A stretch of DNA of 10,014 nt. It comes from Desulfatibacillaceae bacterium (lineage in GTDB: Bacteria; Desulfobacterota; Desulfobacteria; Desulfobacterales; Desulfatibacillaceae). The DNA lies in contig JASEHB010000026.1 of assembly GCA_030018745.1 (NCBI GenBank), forward strand, positions 2,308-12,321. Reading direction: 5' to 3'. Under the pieces are notes generated by a model, which was not told where the DNA came from, did not search any database, and saw only the letters and a program-made list of their open reading frames with translations. The translations under genes and the position numbers were made by a program. Each line of letters opens with the position of its first letter. Position 1 is the first letter of the stretch. Positions 1 to 6,862 of this stretch are shown here, in pieces.

Positions 1-1301
1 CGCTCCTCGTCCTGGCTGTCGGCCGTATTTTCCCTTGCCCATTTGGGGCCTGCGTAAAGGGAGAGCCTGTTACCCAACTGCTGGTCCAGGCGCAGGTTGG
101 CCTCCTTCCTGTCCAAAAACTGGCTGCTCTCGCCTGCAAACCCGGCTTCAAGGGAAGTCTGGCTGCCAGCCTGGCCAAACTTGCGGCTGGCAGATGCGCC
201 AAAAGACTCAATGCCCTGCTCAATTGTTGCAGCGGAGAGGTTTTCAAAGCCCTCATCCACAATTTTGTAGTCGGCCTTTATCTGTGCGCCCAAAACATCG
301 CGCACCTGGGCTTCCACCCTGCGGGCCGTGCCGCTTGCCGGGTCAAAACCGTCCGGGTCATACCCGCTTGTGGCTGCAATTTCTGCGGTTATTTTGATGT
401 TTTTGCCATCATCAAAAATAATGTCCGCGCCGGAAATCTGCTTGTCGTCAATGGGGTGCTCCTCGACAACGCCCATTATTCCCAGCTTTAGCCTGCTTCC
501 CCAAAAGAAAAGCTCGCCCCGCGCGCCGTAAAGGTGGTGGGGCTGCTCAAGGTTATCGGTCTCGTAAATCACATTGATGACCTGGGGGTTGAAATCGGAG
601 TCAAAGGCCGAAACCGGCGCAAAGAAGATGATGACGCCGTTGTCATAATCAATATCATAGTCCGAATAGCGGGCCATGGCCCTTTCCGAGAGAACCTTGT
701 CAGGGAAGTTTCTGTCGCGGGTCTGAATGGATATTTTTTCGGAAAAGACAATCAACTGGCTGTTACCCAGAAAATACGGGCCTGAAAGCCCCTGGCCGGG
801 AATCTGCTCCCGCACGACTGCCTGCCGGTTGCGGGAGACAAAGCTTTTTAAGCTGTAAGCGGATTCCTTTTCCAGGTTGACAAGCCCGCCTGTGAGCGTG
901 CGCGAATACCTGTTGTAGGTGAGGCCGCTGCCCATTTCCGTGTTAAAATCGCCATACTGTCCGTATGAAAGGTCTTTTTCAGCCTTCAAAAACAGCCTGT
1001 GGGCGCTCTGGGCCTCAAAAAACTGCTCGGACTCATCCCCATATACAGGGTAAAGGCTCTCGTCATTTGTTCCGGGCGTGTTCTGCTTCAAAAGGGTGTT
1101 GTCATCTGAAGGCTTCTGGGTATCGTAGCGCAGGGTCATGGTCACATCGCCCACAGCGCCCTTGCCGAAAACCGCGGCCCTGCCCTGGGTGCGGCTCTCG
1201 CCTTTGGAATGGTCAAAGGGCATGTCCAAATCTTTTTCCAGGCCCTTTTGGCTGGCATCCCCAAAGCCGACAGAGCCTTCCACCGCGCCCACCAAAATCC
1301 A
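1..1301 (-). other. Barrel-like C-terminal region (residues about 1812 to edge)
   Basis: After REWILVGAVEGSVGFG (from about 1811) the sequence changes to alternating polar and aromatic strands with Tyr/Asp/Asn turns. Landmarks are YPVYGDES (1895), YGQYGDFNTE, SGPYFLGNS (1984) and YDIDYDNGVIIFF (2026-2038). Later strands such as FGASASRKFG, SLEAGFAGES and RLSLYAGPKW resemble outer-membrane beta strands of about ten residues. The final strands and any C-terminal aromatic residue lie outside the window. A barrel is inferred from the strand pattern, not from a recognised named family. Confidence 0.65.
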
Positions 1302-4300
1302 CTCGCGCCTTTCCGGGTAAAAGCGCACGGGAATTTTATGCTCTTTGTCCCCCAGGCTCACAACAAGGTTGCGAACCTGGGTTGTGGATGAAGGCGAAAG
1401 CTTGACAATAGCCTTTCCCGCGGTTGTTTTCACCTTGAAGGGGTCTTGGGCAAATCTTTTGAATGCGCCTGTTTCCCTGTCGAAAATATCGCCCTTGTCA
1501 ACGCTCACCTCAAGAAAGGCATCTTCAATAACAGGGTTGCCGTTTTTATCCAGCAGAAAAAGCTCAACATAGGCAGGGGTTCTGCCGTCTGCCGGGGGGC
1601 GCTCCGGCCACAGGGCGTGGCTTATGGCTGCAACCTCGCCGGAAAGCTTTATGACCCTGCTTTCCAAAAGCTTGCTGTTGACAAAAAGCTCTATTTTGTT
1701 TGCCTTCTCTTCCAGGGCAACCCCTATGTACTCGCGGATTGTGACCCCCAAAGCTTCATCCCTTGTGGTGGATGCAAGCCTGTCCTCCGGCACGGGCCTG
1801 GCGTTTACAAGCAGCTCAAACTTGTCATCGCTTGCCGTTGCAATGCGGATGCGGGTGGATGAGCCGGAAAGAACCATATCTGCTTCCGGGGATAATATTC
1901 CAAGCGGTGTTGCTTCCTTTAGCCTCTGCACATCCAAAAGGGCAGGGCCTGTTTGGGCATCCTGATTGGCTGATTGGTGGATTGACCGGATTTTTGATAC
2001 CTCGCCCACATTTTCCATGTTGGACACAAGCGCAATTGAGCGGCCCTTGCCTGTTTTTGCCAGAACCAGCACTCCGGCTTCTTCCAGATTGGCGTCCGTT
2101 GAGGCAATGAAATCCATCTCAAAGGCCTGGGGTGTGGCAAGATCCTGTCCTTCAAGGGAAATCCGGTAATAGTCGCCTTCCCGCACCGGGTTGACAGCCT
2201 TTTGGCCAAGCTTTGCCGTGCCGCCCACAACAAACAGGCCTTGGGGCAGGCCCAGAAACAGCGCGGGGTCTGTCAAATCCTCTGCCGGGTAGTTTGCGGC
2301 AAAGGAAACTGTAAGCCTGTAAATGCCCCGCGCCAGCTTTGCACCGATGGGAATTTGCGCGTCAACGCCCCTTCTGCCTGCTGCAAAGACGCTTACCTCC
2401 ACCCTGCGGTTGGCCGGGGTGCCGGAAAGGGACGCCCTGTTTTCCTCTATGGGCTGGCTGCTTCCAGCCGCCTTTTGGGTGAAAACAGCCTGCTGATTTT
2501 GGCCTGTTGTCTTTTGGGACTGGGCAGTCTCCACAGGCAGCACCCTTGCCTTGCCGCCCGGCAGGGTGTCGGCGACAGCGCGGGCATTCTCCTGCCCGGC
2601 AAATGGGCCAAGAACAACTGCGTAGCTCTTTTTCCGGCCCTGGCCCACCTGCTCCTCAATTCCTGCGTCAAAGCCTGTCTGCTGGCTCAAGGCTTTGCCT
2701 GCATCCAGGGCCTGTGCCTTGCTTGCAAAGGCTCCGGCAAACACCCCATAGCTTGTCTGGGGGGCAAAAACCTCCTCGGCCTGGGGCTGGTCAAACTCCA
2801 CCCGCGCAAGGTCAATAAGCCGCTCCCGCAGAAAATCGGAAACAGCCTTGGCCCGCTTGCCGCTCAACTCCAGGTTGTCTGCATAGCCTTTTTCATCGCT
2901 AATAACCCGCACGGCGTCTGCGTGGCCCTTTGTTTCAACAACCAGCTTTTCAAAGCCGGTCTTTCTCAAGTGCTCGGCCAAAGAGGCAAGGCTCTGCCTG
3001 GCCTGGTCCGAAAGCTCAAAATTGCCAAAGGCAAAGTTTACGACAGCCCTGTATTGCTGGGGTGCAATGAGGGCCAGCGAAACAGGCACCTGCACCTCCA
3101 TTGCCGTCTCTTTGCCCGCTGGCTCCACCATAAACTTGACGGTTGCATCCGCATCCTGGCCCTGGCCTGGAATTTGCGAGAGGAAGCGGATGGTTGCCCC
3201 CCGGCCTGGGGCAAGGAGGGGCAGGCTCCAGCCAAAGGCGGAGCTTCCCGCCCCAAAGGGGTTTTCAAAGGCCGCGCCATCCATTGTAACCGTGCCTCTT
3301 TCGGGCAGGTAGGGCGAGCTTTCCTTATAAACAAGCTCGTAAAGGGGCATTTTGCTTCTGTTTTCAAGGGCAATAGTGTGGACAAGCAAGGCCTGGCCGC
3401 TGCCTGCATCCACAAGAATATTCTCAATGCTGCGGGAAACAAGAAGGCTGCCCTCAATTTGCCCGGACTCAAGGCTGACAGCAGGCCTTGCAATTTGCGG
3501 CACAACGCGGAAATTGGCCTTGAAAAGGTCGCCCGGGAAAATATCCACAAAAACCGAGCCTGCATCGGCCATGTTGCGGTTGTCCACAATGCCCGGCACA
3601 GCGCCCTTGGGCAGGGACGATTTGTCGAGCTTTAAAACATGGGTTCCCGGCTCAACATTGTCCATGTGGTACTTGCCCTCGGCGTCTGTTACCACAAAGC
3701 GGCCGTCCTGCATGTAAATCTTGGCCCCGGCAAGGCCAAGCTCGTTTTCATCCTGAATTCTGTTGTCATTGTCATCAATAAAAACCTTGCCGATTATTAT
3801 GCCTTTTTCGGAAAACAGGTTTTTTACAATCTCAAAGGCGGCGTTGGCCGTGTTGGAGCCGACCTTTACGGACTGGGCTGCATCGGAAAAGCCTTCTGCA
3901 AAGGCTATGTTTTTCTTTGTGCCTGTCTTGGCATTTGCGGCCACCCGCACAAAATAAACCACCTCAAGCTTCTGGCCGGGGTCAAGGCTGCCAAGGCTCC
4001 ATTCAAGGGAAAGGCCGTTTGCGGAAATCTTGGGGTCTGGCGCATTTGCCCCGTTTATGCGCGTGGAGCCTTTGGCATAGCGCACCTCTTTTGGCAGGGT
4101 GTCAAACAGCCTTGCCAAAAAGATTGAGTAATTTGAATTGGTGTTGGTCACGCTCACGGTAAATTTAATCACATCGCCAATTTCCGCGCTGTTGGGAGAA
4201 ACGGCCTTTTCAACCTTGAGGGGCGAAAAGTCTGCCGGCATCAAAGGCATCCGCAGCAGGATTGCGCCGGGAAAGTCCTTGTCAATGTAGAACTTCTCGC

Positions 4301-6734
4301 CGGAATAAACATTGCCGGAATAGGGGTTCCACACAGCATCCTTTTTAAGCCCGACCGGGGCATATTTATCTGCAAGGGCCGGGTCTGCACCTGGGTTGTT
4401 GCAGGCAAAGTCCACCCCGATGAAATACCAGCCGTCATAGTTTGGAATATAATTGGCAAACTGGAACTCAAAGGCTCCCGGCCCCTTGCCGGTGTTCACA
4501 AGCCCGGTTCGGTCGCTTGCTCCTGAAATCTGGTTGTTCTCCTGAAGGGTTATGCCATCCGGGTAAAAGTCCAGCAGGCTTTCATCCACAGCGGAAAATG
4601 TGTCGCAGGCCGGGCCGTTGCAGCGGTAGAAGGTAACGCAGGCCCCGTCAACCCTCGCGCCTGTCACTGCATCGTAAACAAAGCCAGCCGGGTCAAGCGG
4701 CACAACAAGCAGCTTGGTGCCGTCATTTAGCGCCTTTACGGTTATGCTGCCGCGCACAAAAATTTCGCCGGGCGCATTAACCGCCAGAAAATCTGACGAA
4801 TAAAAGGGCGGAGTGCTGTAATAGGTATAGCCGCTGTATTCTCCACCAAGCCGGATTGTGTAGGAATGGCCGTCCCTCATCCAGTTGAAAAGGGGAAAGG
4901 GGGCGCCAAATTCATCCAGGCTGATGATTGCCTGCTCGTCCGTGCGGAAAACCTTGCTGCGCACAAGGGTTACAGGCGGGAGAGATGCAGCCGGGAAGTT
5001 TTGGCCGCCCGCCACCTGGGACTGGGGCGGGTTGGGGTTATTGACATTGGCGTACTCGTAAACCTTTATGGGCACATTGGCAAGGCCCTGCCGCGTGAGC
5101 CTGCCGCTGGCCCCCGCCTGGGCCGCCACGCTCACGCCGACCTCCACCCTTATTCCCACCGGCTCAACCTTGTCCACCTGCACAAAGGTCAGATCCGTAA
5201 CAGCATTGTCCAGGCCGGAAATGCCCTTCACTGCGATGATAAGCCCGTCTGCGGAAAAATTGGCGGGAAGGGACACCTGGGTTATGAATTCCCGGCGCTC
5301 GCCTGGGGCAAGCAGGCCCGTGTCCGGCAGGCCGTCTCCATCGCTATCCATAAGGGCAATGCCAGAAAGGCTTGTAAAGGAAACGACAATTCCGGCAACC
5401 CAGTTGACAGAGCCTGCCACATCCACAGCAAGGTTGACCACATCAGCCGCGCTGCCAAGGTTCCATGCCTCGTTGACAGCGCTCACAGTAGAGCCTGCCG
5501 CAGCATGGCTTATGTGCATGGTGTCGTCCGGGTCGCCCAGCACCCCGCTTCCTGTATGGGCACCGTCATCATCCGTGTCATCCACCACAATGCGGATAAG
5601 CGCCTTTACAGTAACCGGCACTTCATTGGTAAGGCCTGTTTTTTTGCCAGATGCCCCGGCGTATTCCACCTGCGCCCTGTTTTTGAGCACGCCGGGCGCT
5701 TGGGCTGCATCCACAACCGCCTCAAAAGATATTGAGCCGTTGACCGGCCCGGCAAAGGCATTGCCCTGGCTGTTTTGGGGCAGAAAGAGGCCGACCTTGA
5801 AAATCGGCCCGTTCACCTTGCTTTCCGGGCTGCGCCAGATTCCATCGGCCCCGGCAAACACGGCAACAGCGTTGGGAATGGAAGATGAAAAGGAAACGGA
5901 GCCTTGCGCATAGGTCATGCCCTGGGGCAGATTGTCGGAAACAAGGATGCCGTTTGTAGTCTGGGGGGCTGCATTTCCCGGCAGATCAAGCAAAAAGTCC
6001 CATCCCTGCACAGGAGTGTTGCCCTGGGATGAGAACAAAATGGTGAAATTGACGCTCCGGCCTGGGGTCAGGGAAGTTGCATCCGCAGATTTGCTGGCAG
6101 TTATTGATCCCTCATCAGACACCATAACCCGCGAAACATTGACATTGTCCTGCTTTGTTGAATCGGAAATGGAAAAGCCAGCCAGATTGACATCCACCTT
6201 GCTGCTGCCTGCAACAAGGGGAGCCTGGCCATAAGCCACAAGGGCAAGAAAAGCCCCAGGGGCAATAAGGGGCGGATTTGAGTTGTCGTAAACCGGCTCG
6301 CCAAGGTCAAATTTTCCGTTACCGTTTGTATCCATATAAAGGGCAAGGCCGGAAAGGTTGCCGTCATCCCCGCTTAAATTTGTAAGGGCAAGGGAATATG
6401 AATCCGGGCTGTTGCCGGTGTTTTCAAGAAGATAGGGCAAATTAACCCATGCCAGGGGCTGGGATTGAACTGTCTGGCCGGGGGCTGCCTGGGTTCCGTC
6501 CGGGGTGATTCTTATATTAAAGGATGGGGCAAGGGTGTCCCGCACCACATTGGAAAGGGTGGTAAAGGGGCGGCCTGCCTCATCCTCGTATGCTGCCCAG
6601 GCCTGGTTTGTTATAACGGCAGGCACGGCGGCAAGGCTGGCTGGGCATAGGGCAATGGCCAGCACAAGCACAATCGCCCATGCAGGCCATGCAGCCTTAA
6701 AATTTGCAGCCAGCCTTTTTGCCGCTTTTGTCAT
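1..6734 (-). CDS. Giant DUF11 / SdrD-B / OmpA-SPOR / barrel-like outer-membrane surface protein, C-terminus missing at window edge
   Basis: The frame runs from ATG at 6734 to the left edge with no stop (at least 2244 residues). The first 35 residues form a signal peptide: Lys/Arg-rich start, hydrophobic stretch about 19-34, likely cut SLA|AVPA. Order, by eye: N-terminal module 36-200 with calcium-loop-like DTNGNGKFDLGE (135-146); DUF11-like 209-380; module with DSDGDGLPD loop 380-522; carboxypeptidase-regulatory-like domain about 680-835, holding all four mature cysteines; DUF11 840-970; SdrD-B-like 976-1045; OmpA-like 1227-1450 interrupted by SPOR 1327-1402; invasin-like Ig about 1706-1810; barrel-like region from about 1812. 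I infer an exported protein anchored in the outer membrane and bound to peptidoglycan, probably an adhesin or surface scaffold. The start is fixed by the signal peptide and a weak AAGG site. It lies 128 bases downstream of a related secreted-protein gene. No enzyme motif was seen. Architecture is well supported; function is not. Confidence 0.9.
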   Translation of the reverse strand, partial: MTKAAKRLAANFKAAWPAWAIVLVLAIALCPASLAAVPAVITNQAWAAYEDEAGRPFTTLSNVVRDTLAPSFNIRITPDGTQAAPGQTVQSQPLAWVNLPYLLENTGNSPDSYSLALTNLSGDDGNLSGLALYMDTNGNGKFDLGEPVYDNSNPPLIAPGAFLALVAYGQAPLVAGSSKVDVNLAGFSISDSTKQDNVNVSRVMVSDEGSITASKSADATSLTPGRSVNFTILFSSQGNTPVQGWDFLLDLPGNAAPQTTNGILVSDNLPQGMTYAQGSVSFSSSIPNAVAVFAGADGIWRSPESKVNGPIFKVGLFLPQNSQGNAFAGPVNGSISFEAVVDAAQAPGVLKNRAQVEYAGASGKKTGLTNEVPVTVKALIRIVVDDTDDDGAHTGSGVLGDPDDTMHISHAAAGSTVSAVNEAWNLGSAADVVNLAVDVAGSVNWVAGIVVSFTSLSGIALMDSDGDGLPDTGLLAPGERREFITQVSLPANFSADGLIIAVKGISGLDNAVTDLTFVQVDKVEPVGIRVEVGVSVAAQAGASGRLTRQGLANVPIKVYEYANVNNPNPPQSQVAGGQNFPAASLPPVTLVRSKVFRTDEQAIISLDEFGAPFPLFNWMRDGHSYTIRLGGEYSGYTYYSTPPFYSSDFLAVNAPGEIFVRGSITVKALNDGTKLLVVPLDPAGFVYDAVTGARVDGACVTFYRCNGPACDTFSAVDESLLDFYPDGITLQENNQISGASDRTGLVNTGKGPGAFEFQFANYIPNYDGWYFIGVDFACNNPGADPALADKYAPVGLKKDAVWNPYSGNVYSGEKFYIDKDFPGAILLRMPLMPADFSPLKVEKAVSPNSAEIGDVIKFTVSVTNTNSNYSIFLARLFDTLPKEVRYAKGSTRINGANAPDPKISANGLSLEWSLGSLDPGQKLEVVYFVRVAANAKTGTKKNIAFAEGFSDAAQSVKVGSNTANAAFEIVKNLFSEKGIIIGKVFIDDNDNRIQDENELGLAGAKIYMQDGRFVVTDAEGKYHMDNVEPGTHVLKLDKSSLPKGAVPGIVDNRNMADAGSVFVDIFPGDLFKANFRVVPQIARPAVSLESGQIEGSLLVSRSIENILVDAGSGQALLVHTIALENRSKMPLYELVYKESSPYLPERGTVTMDGAAFENPFGAGSSAFGWSLPLLAPGRGATIRFLSQIPGQGQDADATVKFMVEPAGKETAMEVQVPVSLALIAPQQYRAVVNFAFGNFELSDQARQSLASLAEHLRKTGFEKLVVETKGHADAVRVISDEKGYADNLELSGKRAKAVSDFLRERLIDLARVEFDQPQAEEVFAPQTSYGVFAGAFASKAQALDAGKALSQQTGFDAGIEEQVGQGRKKSYAVVLGPFAGQENARAVADTLPGGKARVLPVETAQSQKTTGQNQQAVFTQKAAGSSQPIEENRASLSGTPANRRVEVSVFAAGRRGVDAQIPIGAKLARGIYRLTVSFAANYPAEDLTDPALFLGLPQGLFVVGGTAKLGQKAVNPVREGDYYRISLEGQDLATPQAFEMDFIASTDANLEEAGVLVLAKTGKGRSIALVSNMENVGEVSKIRSIHQSANQDAQTGPALLDVQRLKEATPLGILSPEADMVLSGSSTRIRIATASDDKFELLVNARPVPEDRLASTTRDEALGVTIREYIGVALEEKANKIELFVNSKLLESRVIKLSGEVAAISHALWPERPPADGRTPAYVELFLLDKNGNPVIEDAFLEVSVDKGDIFDRETGAFKRFAQDPFKVKTTAGKAIVKLSPSSTTQVRNLVVSLGDKEHKIPVRFYPERREWILVGAVEGSVGFGDASQKGLEKDLDMPFDHSKGESRTQGRAAVFGKGAVGDVTMTLRYDTQKPSDDNTLLKQNTPGTNDESLYPVYGDESEQFFEAQSAHRLFLKAEKDLSYGQYGDFNTEMGSGLTYNRYSRTLTGGLVNLEKESAYSLKSFVSRNRQAVVREQIPGQGLSGPYFLGNSQLIVFSEKISIQTRDRNFPDKVLSERAMARYSDYDIDYDNGVIIFFAPVSAFDSDFNPQVINVIYETDNLEQPHHLYGARGELFFWGSRLKLGIMGVVEEHPIDDKQISGADIIFDDGKNIKITAEIAATSGYDPDGFDPASGTARRVEAQVRDVLGAQIKADYKIVDEGFENLSAATIEQGIESFGASASRKFGQAGSQTSLEAGFAGESSQFLDRKEANLRLDQQLGNRLSLYAGPKWARENTADSQDEE
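1302..1619 (-). other. Invasin-like Ig region ahead of the barrel (residues about 1706-1811)
   Basis: The segment ADGRTPAYVELFLLDKNGNP (from about 1713) followed by FLEVSVDKGDIF and GKAIVKLSPSS has the layout of bacterial Ig-like/invasin domains: D-G-x-T/S, a D-x-x-G-x-P turn, a strand with x-G-x-I/F, and G-x-A-x-x-x-L. It ends directly at the barrel-like region. Family identity is by pattern only. Confidence 0.55.
2379..3056 (-). other. OmpA-like peptidoglycan-binding domain split by an insertion (residues about 1227-1452)
   Basis: The first part has the usual order: strand RAVVNFAFGNFEL (from 1229), GHAD with Asp1273, then LSGKRAKAV with Arg1294. These match the Asp and Arg that bind diaminopimelate in E. 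coli OmpA (D271 and R286). The first part stops near 1315 after RVEF. The closing segment, SSQPIEEN...ANRRVEV, appears only at 1425-1447, about 110 residues later. In ordinary family members these parts are separated by only a few residues. Both ligand residues are present, so peptidoglycan binding is plausible. Confidence 0.85.
2529..2756 (-). other. SPOR domain nested within the OmpA-like domain (residues about 1327-1402)
   Basis: The residues show the two-half SPOR pattern. First comes YGVFAGAFASKAQALDAGKA (from Tyr1329), then a Gly-rich link, then SYAVVLGPFAGQENARAVAD (Tyr1371) and a closing strand KARVLPVE. This matches the familiar Y-V-Q-x-G-A-F-x-x-x-x-x-A ... Y-R-V-x-x-G-P-F family pattern. 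SPOR domains bind glycan strands lacking stem peptides and often recruit proteins to the division septum. A low-complexity Gln/Thr-rich linker (about 1403-1424) joins it back to the OmpA-like fold. Confidence 0.85.
3600..3809 (-). other. SdrD-B-like domain (residues about 976-1045)
   Basis: The segment begins with GKVFIDDNDNRIQDENELGL (from 982) and continues with AGAKIYMQDG, FVVTDAEGKYHMDNVEPG and HVLKLD. This is the SdrD-B pattern: an Asp/Asn-rich calcium loop, a G-x-x-V/I-x-L strand, then T-D-x-x-G-x-Y and a Pro-Gly turn. In Gram-positive surface proteins such domains form calcium-stiffened stalks. Here it sits between a DUF11 domain and the OmpA-like region, so it probably acts as a spacer. 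One glycine of the loop is replaced by Arg992. Confidence 0.8.
3825..4217 (-). other. DUF11 domain preceding the SdrD-B-like domain (residues about 840-970)
   Basis: The segment shows the DUF11 landmarks in order: KVEKAVSPNSAEIGDVIKFT, VTNTNSNYS, DTLPKEVRYAKGST, then SLGSLDPGQKLEVVYFVRV and a closing NTANAAFEIVK. The last, LDPGQ followed by alternating hydrophobic residues, is the typical final strand pair. It is a beta-sandwich stalk module without catalytic residues. Confidence 0.8.
4230..4697 (-). other. Carboxypeptidase-regulatory-like (transthyretin-type) domain with cysteine cluster (residues about 680-835)
   Basis: The start DPAGFVYDAVTGARVDGA (from Asp681) is the usual opening of these domains: an extender strand, then a conserved turn and strand. 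The body is expanded and holds Cys699, Cys705, Cys710 and Cys778. I found no other cysteines in the mature visible part of this protein. The family assignment rests mainly on the opening motif, so the end is approximate. Confidence 0.6.
6297..6332 (-). other. Calcium-loop-like motif in the giant protein
   Basis: Residues 135-146 read DTNGNGKFDLGE, an EF-hand-like D-x-N-x-N-G-x-x-D-x-x-E loop. The first protein has the near-identical DENGNGLVDPGE at the matching place (residues 120-131). Such loops usually bind calcium and stiffen extracellular stalks. Confidence 0.65.
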
Positions 6735-6738
6735 TTGG

Positions 6739-6755
6739 CCTTGTTCTTTTTTTTT
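6739..6755 (-). promoter_or_regulatory. Weak ribosome-binding site with A9 tract before the giant gene
   Basis: On the minus strand an A9 run (6747-6755) precedes GAACAAGGCCAA and then ATG. AAGG (6739-6742) is the only Shine-Dalgarno-like match and sits just four bases from the start. It looks weaker than the site of the upstream gene, so lower translation is expected, though an A-rich leader can help ribosome loading. Confidence 0.5.
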
Positions 6756-6763
6756 AAAGTTTG

Positions 6764-6802
6764 GCCCCGGCCTTGAACTTGCTGCCCATTCAAGGCCGGG
6801 GC
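6764..6802. terminator. 12-bp perfect GC-rich hairpin in the intergenic region, T-tailed on the plus strand
   Basis: GCCCCGGCCTTG (6764-6775) and CAAGGCCGGGGC (6791-6802) are perfect inverted repeats with a 15-nt spacer. On the plus strand the stem is followed directly by TTTTTG, as in an intrinsic terminator. On the minus strand it is followed by CAAACTTTAAA, a poor terminator tail, and ends 29 bases before the giant gene's ATG. It could stop antisense transcription or act as a stable 5' leader structure on the giant gene's message. Confidence 0.7.
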
Positions 6803-6818
6803 TTTTTGCTGTTAAAAG

Positions 6819-6852
6819 CTTCCTGCGCCCTTCAAAAAGAGAGCGCAGGAAG
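6819..6852 (-). terminator. Likely intrinsic terminator or attenuator after the 1019-aa gene
   Basis: CTTCCTGCGC (6819-6828) pairs perfectly with GCGCAGGAAG (6843-6852), giving a 10-bp stem with a 14-nt loop. On the minus strand it starts 10 bases after the stop codon and is followed by CTTTTAAC. The short T tract makes partial read-through into the giant gene likely. I saw no convincing promoter between here and that gene. Confidence 0.65.
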
Positions 6853-6862
6853 GGCTATGCTG

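Noticed and set aside
3038..3589. 183-codon minus-strand frame inside the giant gene
   Set aside because: It is a different frame of the same strand within a well-supported coding region; it is Arg/Pro/Ala-rich with no domain.
2202..3635. 477-codon open frame on the plus strand
   Set aside because: It lies wholly opposite the giant gene, whose OmpA, SPOR and SdrD-B motifs are unmistakable. The translation is rich in Cys, His, Leu and Lys with no recognisable domain, as expected of an antisense shadow.
4866..5913. Two overlapping plus-strand frames of 289 and 281 codons
   Set aside because: They overlap each other in different frames and are both opposite the giant gene. No signal, domain or ribosome site supports either.
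6640..6650. Possible lipoprotein signal at Cys30 of the giant protein
   Set aside because: The residues before the cysteine (IAL-C) lack the small residue needed at -1, and a good signal peptidase I site follows five residues later.
1..6734. Possible frameshift or internal stop splitting the giant gene
   Set aside because: I read every in-frame triplet from 6734 to 3 and found no stop; domain motifs continue in the same frame to the edge.
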